Part shown: positions 31,656-41,862 of the stretch, piece after piece
Layout of the letters: the number at the start of each line of letters is the position of its first letter
Numbering within the stretch: the first letter of the stretch is position 1
Source: Mustela lutreola
Lineage: Eukaryota; Chordata; Mammalia; Carnivora; Mustelidae
Assembly (NCBI RefSeq): GCF_030435805.1
Contig: NC_081303.1
Location: forward strand, 74,809,910 to 74,873,909
Direction of reading: 5' to 3'
Length of the DNA: 64,000 nt
Notes under the pieces: generated by a model
Told to the model about the DNA's origin: nothing
Database searches by the model: none
The model's input: only the letters and a program-made list of their open reading frames with translations
Translations under genes and position numbers: made by a program

Positions 31656-31835
31656 AGGGTGCTTGGGTGGCTCAGGCCGTTACGGGTCTGACTCTTTATT
31701 TCGGCTCAGGTTGTGGTCTCAGGGTCGTGGGATCGAGCCCCGCGCGGGGCTCTCTGCTCAGTGAGGAGTCTGCTTGGGGGTCTCCCCTTCTGCCCCCACG
31801 TGCGCGCTTTCTCCTTCTGTCTCAGACAAAGCAAG
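31656..31835 (+). mobile_element. Older can-SINE, plus orientation
   Basis: CAGGGTGCTTGGGTGGCTCAGGCCG, GTGGTCTCAGGGTCGTGGGATCGAGCCCCG, then CTGCTTGGGGGTCTCCCCTTCT and a degraded tail (CAGACAAAGCAAG). It shows substantial divergence. Confidence 0.88.
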
Positions 31836-33560
31836 AATCATTTCGGCGGCGTACGTCTGACCCTCGGTGTTACTTCACGAGTGTCGTCAGGGCACGAGTG
31901 TACCCCTGACTCTGCCCTGGACTGTGCCTCCCGTCTCTCCCGCCCTTCCCCATCCCCTCCCCAGGTCACCCCTCCCCCCACACCCCTCCCGCCGCATTTC
32001 CCCTCCCCCCTACACCCCACGACCACCAGTTTGTTCCCTGCGTTTGTGGGTCTGTTTCTGCCTTTTGTTAGTTGTGTTTGTTTCTCATACTCGGCACACG
32101 GGGGAAGTCCGCGGCAGCTCTGAAGTGGGCTGAGCTCAGGGGCGCCTTCCCACCACCTCGCTGTCAGTCCCCGCCTCCTGGACGCGTAGGACGGTTCGCC
32201 TGTTCTAGGATTTCTCATACGTGGTTAACATCCAATTTTAAAACATGTTTAGAACAACAGTTTATTTCCAAGATGTAACTTTTACTGCTCATCTTGGCCC
32301 TTCCACGATGCCTCAGCTTCCTCATTTGTGAATTTTGTATTTTAATTCCTCTCCAGGCAGTCAATGCGCCTTCAAAGACTTTTTTCACAAAGGGCACGTG
32401 GGCGCGCTCTCTTCTGAACCGCTGTGAGTGACAGCCCTGCACAGTGTCGCCCATCCGTGTGGACACTGCCGGGGCGGGTGTGGGATCGTGGCCTGGTTCC
32501 ACCGTCTGCCGTGGTCGGTGTTGCTCAGTCTGAGGCCGCCTGGACTTTGGTGCCTTTGAAGGTCACGTCCTTTCTCTGGAGGCCTGTGAAAATCTTTTCT
32601 GTTTTTCGAATCTGTCTGGTGCTGATAAGTGTGTGGAAATGGAAGAGTTGTAGAGGTGTTGGGAAGTAATGCAGCATTCCTGAGCTCACAGCCTTGAAGT
32701 AGCCGACACCCAGCATGGCTCCCCGGAAAAACAGAAAAGCCCTGGGTGGGGACTTGGGAGCCCTGGGATGTGGTGCCCTTTACCTGAGGGGGGCAGAGAA
32801 GGTCTGGCATGAGACTGGGGTGCTGGGTCTGGGTCCCTGCTTCCCAGGCTTTCCCAGACTCCCCTGAGGAATCTGGAGGTGAATCAAGCTGGCCATGGGC
32901 GCCACTTCCCAGAGGGGAACACTCCTGGCATGCTGGGGACAAGGAGTGGAGAGATGGGGACCTTTGGGGCTGTGCCTTGGGTTGGGCCTCGGGAGGCGGA
33001 GGGTGTGTCTGCCTTGTGGGGATGTTCCCAGCACGGTCCCTCTGTCGTGACACCCAGACCGAAGTTCGTGGCCTGTGGGTCCCTTGGGCTCCAGCTGCCA
33101 CAGCCGGCTGGTCCTGGACAGGACTGTGGGCCAGGGCCGGGCCCCGTTCCCGCCACTCTGGGATGTGCGGGGGGCTGTGCAGCCAGCCGGTCCTGCTGAG
33201 CAAGGGCCGCGCCGGCTGGGACGGGCAGGGAGCCGCCTGCAGCCCCACAGTGTTTGCCTTCTCACCGCCAGCGCCCCGTGGGGGGCTCGGACGCTGTGGG
33301 CGCCGCGCTGTGCTGGCCACTCCCTGCACTCATGGGGTGATCCGCTTTCACGTCTGCGATCGCACCCGTCTTGTTCCCATTTCAAAACTGAAGACACGGG
33401 GGACACAGGAAGGTGAGGAGACTCTGGGCGGTGCGTCTGCGGGGGCCAAGTCAGGGCCCTCTGAGCCTCGGCTCACCCTGCAGATGGCGGGTGGGGGGTC
33501 CTGCCCCTCAGGTTCTCCCAGACTCTGCAGCCAGACACGGGGCTTAGGCTGGATTTGAAC
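31836..33560. other. Intergenic sequence, mostly unrecognised
   Basis: A C/T-rich block at 31920-32020 and AT-rich sequence at 32230-32350 are visible. The segment CACCAGTTTGTTCCCTGCG near 32025 may belong to another old L1 piece. An MIR-like fragment may lie at 33360-33420. No coding evidence is seen. Confidence 0.4.
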
Positions 33561-33569
33561 TTCTACTGC

Positions 33570-33769
33570 GGTTTTATTTTTTTATTTTTAAGATTTTACT
33601 TATTTACTTGACAGAGAGAGAAATCACACGCAGGCAGAGGCAGGCCGGGGTGGGGGGAAGCAGGCTCCCTGCTGAGCAGAGAGCCCGATGCGGGGCTTGA
33701 TCCCAGGACCCTGAGATCATGACCTGAGCTGAAGGCAGAGGCTTAACCCACTGAGCCACCAGGTGCTCC
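33570..33769 (-). mobile_element. can-SINE, minus, with target-site duplication
   Basis: AAGATTTTACTTATTTACTTGACAG to GCCACCAGGTGCTCC. The flanks share TCTACTGC (33562-33569 and 33770-33777). Confidence 0.92.
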
Positions 33770-33861
33770 TCTACTGCAATTTCAGTGTGTCCCCCCATCT
33801 AATGTATGTGGGGCAAAGTTGGCATTTTTGGAAAATGAGTTTTTATTAAGAAGTAAAGGGA

Positions 33862-34013
33862 GGGGCGCCTGGGGGGCCCAGTGGGTTAAGCCTCTGCCTT
33901 CGGCTCACGTCGTGATCCTGGGATCGAGCCCCGCATCGGGCTCTCTGCTCAGCGGGGAGCCTGCTTCCCTCTCTCTCTGCCTGCCTCTCCGACTACTTGT
34001 GATCTCTGTCAAA

Positions 34014-34053
<40 letters not shown>

Positions 34054-34086
34054 CTTTTTTTAAAAAAAAAAAAGAAGAAGAAGAAG
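33862..34086 (+). mobile_element. can-SINE, plus, perfect 14-bp target-site duplication
   Basis: GGGGCGCCTGGGGGGCCCAGTGG to an (AAAT)n tail expanded to about ten units, then T6, A11 and (GAA)n. It is flanked by perfect copies of AAGAAGTAAAGGGA at 33848-33861 and 34087-34100. Intact duplications suggest a recent insertion. Confidence 0.95.
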
Positions 34087-34100
34087 AAGAAGTAAAGGGA

Positions 34101-35343
34101 AACCCAGAAGATAGAAGTGGGTGTGAGCGTGGACAGAGGGCTGGGGCCTGGTCTGGGATGCTGAGCCTCTGGCTGTCCTGGACTCACCAGGCCGGTCCCT
34201 CTCAGCCTGTCTGGCAGGCCTTGGCTTTCACCGCCCCTCCCGACCGACCTCCTGCCAGCTGCTCTGGGAGTGGGCCCTGAGCACGACCCCTGGATGGACT
34301 GTCTGAGTCTGCCTTGAGCTGGGCGGTTGCGGCCGTCCGGAGTCCGCCCTGGCGCGGGCTCAGCCGGGCCCTTTGGGACTTGACCCGCTTCCCGCCGTAG
34401 CACACGGTGGTGTTCTAATGACCAGTGAGCCGGGAGGTCCACGCTCGGCGGGCGCTGGACACACAGGCTCTGGGCATGTGCACGTCCAGGCGTGTCCGCT
34501 CCCGTTTCCTGCTGCCGATTGGTCTCCCCCGGCCTCGCCTTTGTGGCGTTGCTGGGCCTGAATCTGACCAGCTTGGCAAGCGGTAGTGCGTCACGTGAGG
34601 TCCCGCCGAACTGGAGCCCGTTCCGAGGTGGTCAGGAGGCCATGGCAGGGACCCCGGAGTGACTGGGCTCTGGGGCACACTGGTCCCTTAGCTCAGACCC
34701 CAGATACAGTGTTGGTGTGGCCGTGCGGGAGGGTCTGAGCCCCAGCCTGTGTGCCCAGCGCCCCTCCTGGCCTGCACTCTGGCCTCGGGGTAGAGGGCCT
34801 GCCCTTGGTTCTCCCTCGTACCTGTCCCCTGAGCTGGGACTTTGCCGCCTCGAGCAGCCCCTCTCCCCTGGCTTTGGCAGACAGTCTGTCTTCCCTGTCT
34901 GCTGACCAGCAGGCACCACCTCTGTCCTCCCTTTGCTCGGGAACACAGTCCAACCCCTGCTCCCATCTCTAAGACACAGCTCCTTGAAGGTCCCTCGTCA
35001 AGGACACGGCGTTCTGTCCTGCCTTATGACCTGCTGGCTGCAGCTGTGTGAGCGCTTCTTCCTCCTTGAAGCCTGTGGCCCACTGGGTCTGTCTGGGCCT
35101 CCTCCTGTCTTCTTGCCCTAGGAACGCGGTGATGTCCGCCCACTGGGGAGGGGGGCTATAGTGCTGCCTCAGGCTGGCTTCTGAGTGTCTTATCTGCATG
35201 GGTGTCCAACTGGCCACGCTCGCGCCCGGAGAACCCACTCCTGCCTGTCCCACGCTGGGGCAGGGTACCCAGCGGGATGGAATGCGCAGATGTTTGAAGC
35301 CTTGATGAGTTGAGAAGGGGGCACCGTCACTGGAGTCCTGGTC
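34101..35343. other. Unique intergenic sequence
   Basis: GC-rich; no repeat, splice-supported exon or RNA gene is recognised. Confidence 0.45.
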
Positions 35344-35359
35344 AGGAAGGTGGGTTCTT

Positions 35360-35557
35360 TTTTTTTTTTTTTTTTTAAGATTTTATTTATTTATTTGACA
35401 GAGAGATCACAAGTAGGCAGAGAGGCAGGCAGAGAGAGAGGAGGAAGCAGGCTTCCCGCTGAGCAGAGAGCCCGATGCGGGACTCGATCCCAGGACCCTG
35501 AGATCATGACCTGAGCCGAAGGCAGCGGCTTAACCCACTGAGCCACCCAGGCACCCC
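35360..35557 (-). mobile_element. Young can-SINE, minus, perfect 16-bp target-site duplication
   Basis: T-run, AAGATTTTATTTATTTATTTGACAG to GCCACCCAGGCACCCC. It is flanked by AGGAAGGTGGGTTCTT at 35344-35359 and 35558-35573, identical over 16 bases. It is close to the subtype consensus. Confidence 0.96.
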
Positions 35558-35573
35558 AGGAAGGTGGGTTCTT

Positions 35574-36206
35574 GCCTAGTTGTTGGGGAACCTCTTTCTT
35601 CCCTCTGCAGGGTGGCTAGGTCGTGGCCTCGGGGCGCCTGTGGCTCTGGGGGGCTCTGCTCGAGCAGCAGGCTTGCCCCGGGTCCCGAGGGGCCCTGCCA
35701 GTGGCCGGTCCCGGAGCTTTGTGGGGCTGGGGCAGGTGGCCGGCATCCTGCATGTCCAGATATCGGAGGGCTATAAATAAAACTAGCAAACTGTCAAATG
35801 AAATCATGTTCCAACCCCTTACTTTGACAAATATGCTTTTATAACAACAGAAGTAGAAAATAACTAACTCAGAGTTGGCAGAATACTAAAACCGATACCA
35901 TTTCATTCTGATTCTGCATGTCCGGCCGTGCTGCTACGGGCCAGAGACGACCGCACAGGTAAGAAAGGCACATACTCTTCATCAGTGAGGGTATGATGTT
36001 CCACAATGTTTGTTTTTCTTGTCCTTACTTTAGCAAAAAAAAAAATCACGAATTATATTGATTTGGTCAAGATTTTACCTAATTTGTGTGCTGTTGCTAA
36101 CAATGGTCTAAAAGAGGAGGAAAGTACAAAGAAAAAGTACAGAATATGAATTGTTTCATTACAGTGTAAGTTGACGTAAAGGTAAGCATTTAAAAGTTGA
36201 AATTAA
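35574..36206. other. Unique intergenic sequence, AT-richer second half
   Basis: From 35770 onward the base composition turns AT-rich, unlike the surrounding region; no known element is recognised. Confidence 0.4.
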
Positions 36207-36220
36207 TTTCCATATATTTT

Positions 36221-36406
36221 TTTTAAGATTTTATTTATTTATTTGACAGAGATCATAAGCAGGCAGAGAGGCAGGCAGAGAGAGAGGAGGAAGCAGGCTC
36301 CCCACTGAGCAGGGAGCCCGATGCGGGGCTCGATCCCAGGACCCTGAGATCATGACCTGAGCTGAAGGAAGAGGCTTTAACCCACTGAGCCACCCAGGTG
36401 CCCCAT
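36221..36406 (-). mobile_element. can-SINE, minus, with 14-bp target-site duplication
   Basis: TTAAGATTTTATTTATTTATTTGACAG to CCACCCAGGTGCCCC. The flanks share TTTCCATATATTTT at 36207-36220 and 36407-36420, a perfect match. Confidence 0.95.
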
Positions 36407-36519
36407 TTTCCATATATTTTCAAAGAAATTCCTTTTCTTTTAAAATAGTCATTTACTAAATAAAAGGCAAAATAGTAGCTTAAGTGAATTAATGTGGGAA
36501 ACTTAAAGCAAAAAACCCC

Positions 36520-36716
36520 AATTTTTTTTTTCGAGAGGGAGGAAGGGGTAGGGCACGAGCAAGGGGGGCTGTGGAGTTGGGGGAAGAGAAAGTTCAGCGG
36601 ATGCGCTGCTGGGCCTGGAGACTGACGGGGGCCTGGATCTCAGGACCCTGAGGTCATGACCGGAGCCGAAATCAAGAGTCAGAGGCCTAACCTGTGGGGC
36701 CAGCCAGGTGCCCCAA
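36520..36716 (-). mobile_element. Old can-SINE, minus orientation
   Basis: T-run, CGAGAGGGAGGAAGGGG, CTCAGGACCCTGAGGTCATGACC and GCCAGCCAGGTGCCCC; strongly diverged. Confidence 0.85.
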
Positions 36717-37690
36717 AGCAGAACTTTTTAATAAAGTTGGTGATTTTAAGTCTTATGAAAATTTATTTTTTTTCAGTTTTTTCACGTTTTATGAGAATTT
36801 AAATCCTGAGATGCTTTCATCAAAGTGAAATTACGGCAGTTCTGATTCTCAGTGCTCGTCTGGGGGCCCGGGTGAATCCGTCTCCGGTTTTACGCTTTTA
36901 TACCAGACCCCTGTACTTACCACGAGTTTGAAGGTTTTACTGGTTTATGTAGAATGTGTGTGCGGGTGGTGTGGAGACAGAGAGAGACTCCCCAGGGGAC
37001 TCGCCGCGGGGTCCACCTCCCGACCCTGAGGTCGTGAGCCCAGTGGAAACCCGAGGAGGCAGAGCTTTAAGTACAAATTTAGGAGCCCTAGGAATGTCGC
37101 GGCTGAGGCGATGGTCTTGCATGGTGGGGACTGACCAGAGGAGCAGCAGGACGGCCCCGGGCCACAGGGGACCCCCCAAGTCCGTCCCTGTGGCTTCCTC
37201 CCGCCCGCGCTCCTCCCCACCCCCTAAGTCGCAGGTCCCTCCGGGCTGGCGGAGAGCTGGCAGCCGGAGGAGGACACGGGCAGGTGGCCCGGCCGTGCCC
37301 CAGCGGGAGGGTGCCTGTGTGTCTGTGGTTAGCACAACTGCCGCATGACCGTGTACGCGTCACGTGCGGCTCCCCTTGACCATGGAGGCACGGCCTTGTT
37401 TCTGGGGTCTCGTCTGGTCACGTGTGAACACAGTCAGGAGGCCCTCGCATCCAGGCTTAAATTTCGTGTTCAGGTTCTGTGGGGCCTCCCCATCCACACA
37501 CGTGGACCTTCCCCTTCCCCCCCCCCCCCGCTCCGGGTCTGGGCCCTCCTGCCAGCAGACCTCACGTTGGTCTGTCCTATTTCCCGACGACGAAATAGGG
37601 CGCAGATATGCAAACCATGTGCAAGTCCAAAGCTAGAAGGCAGAGCCCCCCACGCCGAGCCCCCCAGAAATCTCCATCACTTGAGACCGA
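36717..37690. other. Intergenic sequence
   Basis: A segment near 36960-37070 (GAGACAGAGAGAGACTCCCC then CCGACCCTGAGGTCGTGAGCCC) may be a very degraded minus-strand can-SINE. Nothing else is recognised. Confidence 0.4.
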
Positions 37691-37699
37691 GTGTCTTCT

Positions 37700-38280
37700 C
37701 TCCCAGAAGCTTATGTGCATACGAGCACACTATCAGCTCTTTTCAAAACTAAAAATAGGGTGGAGAACGTTCCGTTGCTCTTGGAACTGGTTCTTCCTCC
37801 TTTAAGGAAATGCCGTAGACATCTTTGCCTGAAAGTGCAAACAGGTCGACCGCATTTTTCTGCATGTCCTTTGCCACCGCCTTGCAGTCAGGCCCCGTCA
37901 TGCACATTTGGGTTCTCTCCAAGTCTCTGCAAACAGCGAGTGTCCTTGTGTACGTGTCTCTTTACACACTTGTGGGACTTTCCCTGTAGGATAAGTTCCC
38001 GGAAGGGGAAACGCTGGGTCGGAGGACACAACCCCTGCCCATTTTACATAGACACGAACTCTCCCTCTACAAGCGTTGCACGAGGGCGCCTGTGTACTCC
38101 GTCGGCGACCGTCTTGGAGCGCAGGCCCTGCTCTTCGCAGGGCGGGGACTTCGGGCAGGTTTGTCCGGTCCTGGCCAGTCTTGCCCGCCGGTCCCGCTCC
38201 TGGCTCCCTCCACACCCAACGCCCTCCGTTTGGAAACTCATCACCCGCACTGAGATTTTTGTTCGCTGGTTTTTGAATTT
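37700..38280 (-). mobile_element. Ancient L1 fragment, minus orientation
   Basis: TGTGGGACTTTCCCTGTAGGATAAGTTCCCGGAAGGGGAAACGCTGGGTCGGAGGACAC, followed by TACAAGCGTTGCACGAGGGCGCCTGTGTACTCCG, follows the reverse complement of an old L1ME-type 3' end with many substitutions. Limits are approximate. Confidence 0.55.
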
Positions 38281-39360
38281 TTTGTTATTTTTTAGAGCGG
38301 GAGGGGCTTGGTGGGCTGTTTGGGGAGCTGGAGCTGCGGGCGTGGCAGGTGGGCTGGGAGGGGCGGCTCCGGGAGCACCGCCGGCCCGGCCCGGGGCCCC
38401 AGCCCCACCGAGGAGGACGTGGCTGCCATCCTGAGAGCGCCGGGAAGCCCTCTGGGGTCGCAGCAGGACCAGATCTGCATTTTCAGAGGACTTCTCTGGG
38501 CTGGATGGGGGGCGGTTTAAGGGCACAAGGGTGGCCATGGGCCAGGTAGGGGTGAGGGGTGGGACTTAGACCTACCCCGAGGGGTAGGGGGTCGGAGGGC
38601 CCAGGTGTGAGCTGCAGGGAGGCGGGGTCAGCAGGACCAGGACACGCAGGTGCTGGGGACACCTGCTGGCTCAGGTGCTGGTCTGCCTGAGGGGGAGGCT
38701 GGGCGCGGGACTGCATGGGGAGCACGCCTGAGCCTGTGGGGGACAGAACGTGAGCTCCACAAGGAGGGCCACGCATTAGTCACCCCGACTCGGGCATGGG
38801 GCCCTGCTCCGCCGGCTGAAAGCCTGGTGCGCCCGAGAGCCCCATGTGTTCCTGCCCAGCCGGCCCCCACCCCCGACGGGAGTGGAGAGGTGCGGGGGAG
38901 CCGTGGGCTGGGGCTGGGGCTGGGGTCCTGGCCGGTCCTTGGTTCTTACCCCTGAGCCGGCCGTGGGCTGCCCCGCTGCGCTCTGCCCATGGACTTGGCA
39001 CAATGTCCCTGCGCTAACCCGCGACGTTCCTGGACCTCCCTGCGGGCCCGGGGCTCTGTTCGCCGTCGTGGAGTAACAGCACACGGAAGGCACGGTCCAC
39101 CCAGACCCGGCGGGGCCTTGTGCACTCATCCGTTCGCCCGCCCGGGCGGGGCTCTGTGGAGGGCCGGGGGTGTCACGGAACAGGACGGGCTGGTCCTGCC
39201 CCTTGAGCTCACTTCACATGCGTCCAGGCCCGTGGACGCTGCCGCTGGCGTGGTCTCCTCCAGCTGTGCTCGCTGGAGGCCCTGGGCCGAAGCCGACCAG
39301 TGCCTGAGGATCGTGAATGGGCCGCGCTCCTGCGAAGGGGGCCTGGTGTCCCTCTTAAAA
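38281..39360. other. Unique intergenic sequence
   Basis: GC-rich, including a (GGGGCT)n-like stretch at 38905-38930. No coding or repeat assignment is possible. Confidence 0.4.
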
Positions 39361-39371
39361 GCGCCAGGCGG

Positions 39372-40273
39372 AGAAAGGGTAGCCTGCACCACTGCCGGTG
39401 GGAACGCGCGCAGGTGCGGCCGCTCTGGGAAACAGCATGGAGGTTCCTCCAAAAATTGAAAATAGAGCTACCCTACGACCCAGCAATCGCACTACTGGTA
39501 TTTACCCTAAAGATACAAACATAGTGATCCGAAGGGGCACGTGCACCCGAATGTTAACAGCAGCAGTGTCCATAATAGCCAAACTATGGAATGAACCTAG
39601 ATGTCCATCAACAGATGAACGGATCAAGAAGATGTGGTATATACACACAATGGAATACTATGCAGCCACCAAAAGAAACGAAATCTTGCCATTTGCAGTG
39701 ATGTGGATGGAACTAGAGGGTTTTATACTGAGCGAAGTAAGTCCATCAGAGAAAGACAATTATCATATGATCTCCCCGATATGAGGAAGTTGAGAGGCAG
39801 AGTGGGGGGTTTGAGGGGTCAGGAAGGAAAAAATGAAATAAGATGGGATCGGGAGGGAGACAAACCATAGGATACTCTTTTTTTTTTTTTTAAGATTATT
39901 TTTATATTTATTTGACAGCGAGAGAGAGATCACAAGTAGGCAGAGGGGCAGGCAGAGAGAGAGGAGGAAGCAGGCTCCCCACTGTGCAGAGAGCCCGATG
40001 CGGGGCTCGATCCCAGGACCCTGAGACCATGACCTGAGCCGAAGGCAGAGGCTTAACCCACTGAGCCACCCAGGCGCCCCCCCATAAGACACTCTTAATG
40101 CCACAAAACAAACAGGGTTGGGGGGGGAGGGGGAGTATGGAGAGGAGCATGGTTGGGTTATGGACATGGGGGAGGGTATGTGCTCTGGTGAGTGCTGTGA
40201 AGTGTGTAAACCTGATGATTCACAGACCTGTACCCCTGGGGCTAATAATACATTATATGTTTATTAAAAAATT
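39372..40273 (+). mobile_element. 5'-truncated carnivore L1 (ORF2 end and 3' UTR), split by a SINE
   Basis: The left part encodes the end of L1 ORF2 in pieces (KIELPYDPAIAL, then IYPKDTNIVIRRGTCT, PRCPSTDERIKKMWYIHTMEYYAAT, SEKDNYHMISPI); these lie in different frames, so the copy is dead. The right part is the G-rich 3' UTR ending in GATTCACAGACCTGTACCCC and an A-rich tail. The flanks GCGCCAGGCGG at 39361-39371 and GCACCAGGCGG at 40274-40284 look like its target-site duplication with one mismatch. About 200 bases are a later SINE insertion. Confidence 0.93.
39880..40080 (-). mobile_element. can-SINE inserted in the L1 3' UTR
   Basis: T-run, AAGATTATTTTTATATTTATTTGACAG to CCACCCAGGCGCCCC. 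L1 sequence flanks both sides, with near-identical CCATAGGATACTCTT before it and CCATAAGACACTCTT after it as target-site duplication. Confidence 0.95.
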
Positions 40274-40284
40274 GCACCAGGCGG

Positions 40285-40574
40285 GTGGGATTATTGCCGA
40301 TGTGTTGTCGGTTGCTCTTGATTATACTGACGTGCTAGTGAGATGAGATCTCGTGGGTCCGTGGCTTCCTTTCGTGAAGGAAGCAAAGCATGAAATCTCA
40401 GGTCACACCCTCGTTGCAACAGCCCCAACACCCGTGTGTGGGCACGGGACCCCCGCTGTGCGAGGAAGACGGGGCAGAGCGAGGACTGAAGTCTGCTACG
40501 CGTTAACCATACTCAGGTGGCCGGACTATACATGCCTTTTCTGCTGCTTTATTGTTTTCTGGTTGCACATTTTT
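40285..40574. other. Unique intergenic sequence
   Basis: Nothing recognised. Confidence 0.4.
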
Positions 40575-40754
40575 TAAAAAAGATTTTTTTAAATTTATTT
40601 ATTTGACAAGCAGAGATCACAAGTAGGCAGAGAGAGAGGAGGAAGCAGGCTCCCTGCTGAGCAGAGAGCCTGACTTGGGGCTCGATCCCAGGACCCGGAG
40701 ATCATGACCTGAGCCAAAGGCAGAGGCTTCACCCCTAGAGCCACCCAGCGCCCC
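40575..40754 (-). mobile_element. can-SINE, minus orientation
   Basis: AAGATTTTTTTAAATTTATTTATTTGACAAG to GAGCCACCCAGCGCCCC. The flanks GGTTGCACATTTTT and GGTTGTTGCATGTTTTT are similar and may be a decayed duplication. Confidence 0.92.
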
Positions 40755-40776
40755 GGTTGTTGCATGTTTTTATAAC

Positions 40777-40796
40777 AAGCGAGCGAGCGAGCGAGC
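40777..40796. repeat. (GAGC)n short tandem repeat
   Basis: About five AGCG/GAGC units lie beside the preceding SINE. Confidence 0.8.
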
Positions 40797-41199
40797 ATTA
40801 CTATGAAAATTCAGAAAAGTAAATGAAACACTGAAACCATCGGTGTTCGCAGACCCGTGTAGATCAGAAGAGCGTTGCCCCGGTGTGAGCGGAGCTCGGT
40901 GAGCCCTGGGGCCTGTCGTGCCGCGCGTGGAGCAACACGCACTCCGATGCGTGAGAGAGGCTGGGTGAGCGTGCAGCAGTCTTCGGTTCAGGAGCTCTGG
41001 GGTTCGGTTTAGTTCTGTATGCGTTGAGAAGCTCGCAATCTAGTCAGGGAATCAGACTGACTTATTTACTCATTCATTAATTCACACGTGTGTATGGAGT
41101 TGCCGTCTGCCCCTGGTGTCCCACATGCCGGGGACCACAAACACGACAGTCCATTGCCACATGATGCTTGGCACCGGAGAGATGCAAAGCAAACCCACC
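40797..41199. other. Unique intergenic sequence
   Basis: Nothing recognised. Confidence 0.4.
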
Positions 41200-41339
41200 G
41201 TGAGGGGGAGACCGGGAACGGGGTGAGGGGGGCAGAGGTGGAGGGAGAAGCAGGCTCCCTGGGGCTCGATCCCAGGATCCTGAGAGTATGACCCGAGCCA
41301 AAGGCAGATGCTTAACAGACTGAGCCCCCAGGTGCCCCC
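41200..41339 (-). mobile_element. can-SINE partial copy, minus orientation
   Basis: GGAGGGAGAAGCAGGCTCCCTGGGGCTCGATCCCAGGATCC...GAGCCCCCAGGTGCCCC. An internal segment is missing between the CT-rich middle and the head, and the left end is degraded. Confidence 0.85.
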
Positions 41340-41545
41340 ACAAGAGACTCATTAACTGTAGAAAACAAACGGAGGGCTGCTGGGGGTGGTGGTGGCGGGA
41401 TGAGCTAACTGGGGGATGGGCATGAGGGGGGCATGGGGCGGGAGGAGGACCGGCTGTTGGAAGCGACTTATGAGTTACTGGTCTCTGTCTCGGAAGCCAA
41501 TAATCAAATATACGGCAAGTGATTGCATTTAAATAAAAAATCCCG
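41340..41545 (+). mobile_element. L1 3' UTR tail (second copy)
   Basis: CACAAGAGACTCATTAACTGTAGAAAACAAACGGAGGGCTGCTGG, a G-rich stretch, then AGCCAATAATCAAATATACG and AAATAAAAAA parallels the 3' UTR of the L1 at 40.08-40.27 kb, which reads ATAAGACACTCTTAATG...AAACAAACAGGG. Confidence 0.8.
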
Positions 41546-41802
41546 ATCCCACGTGAGAAGTGCCTTGGTGGGTGTCTCTGCAAAGTGTGGAGGCCCGTGG
41601 TAGAGGAAGCAGCTGACCCTGTTTGGGGCTGTGGGATCAGGGAAGGCCTCACGGAGGAGGCTTACTTGAACAGGGCTTTGAGGGATGAGTAGGAGTTCTC
41701 TAGGCAGCTTGTGGAGGGAAACAGAACTCAGTGCTGCGCTGGGCATTATTTTTGGAGATGCCTACGTGCTGTGAGGGAAGATGGGATGAGTGCACTGTCT
41801 GC
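41546..41802. repeat. Possible L2-like fragment
   Basis: GGAAGGCCTCACGGAGGAGGCTTACTTGAACAGGGCTTTGAGGGATGAGTAGGAGTTC (about 41639-41697) resembles a common ancient LINE 3' segment. Assignment is uncertain. Confidence 0.4.
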
Positions 41803-41862
41803 GGAGTGGACCTCTGTGGAGTGGACCTCTGCGGAGTGGACCTCTGCGGAGTGGACCTCATG
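41803..41862. repeat. 15-bp minisatellite, four copies
   Basis: Unit GGAGTGGACCTCTGC is repeated four times in tandem. Copy 1 ends in T rather than C and copy 4 diverges at its end. Confidence 0.92.
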
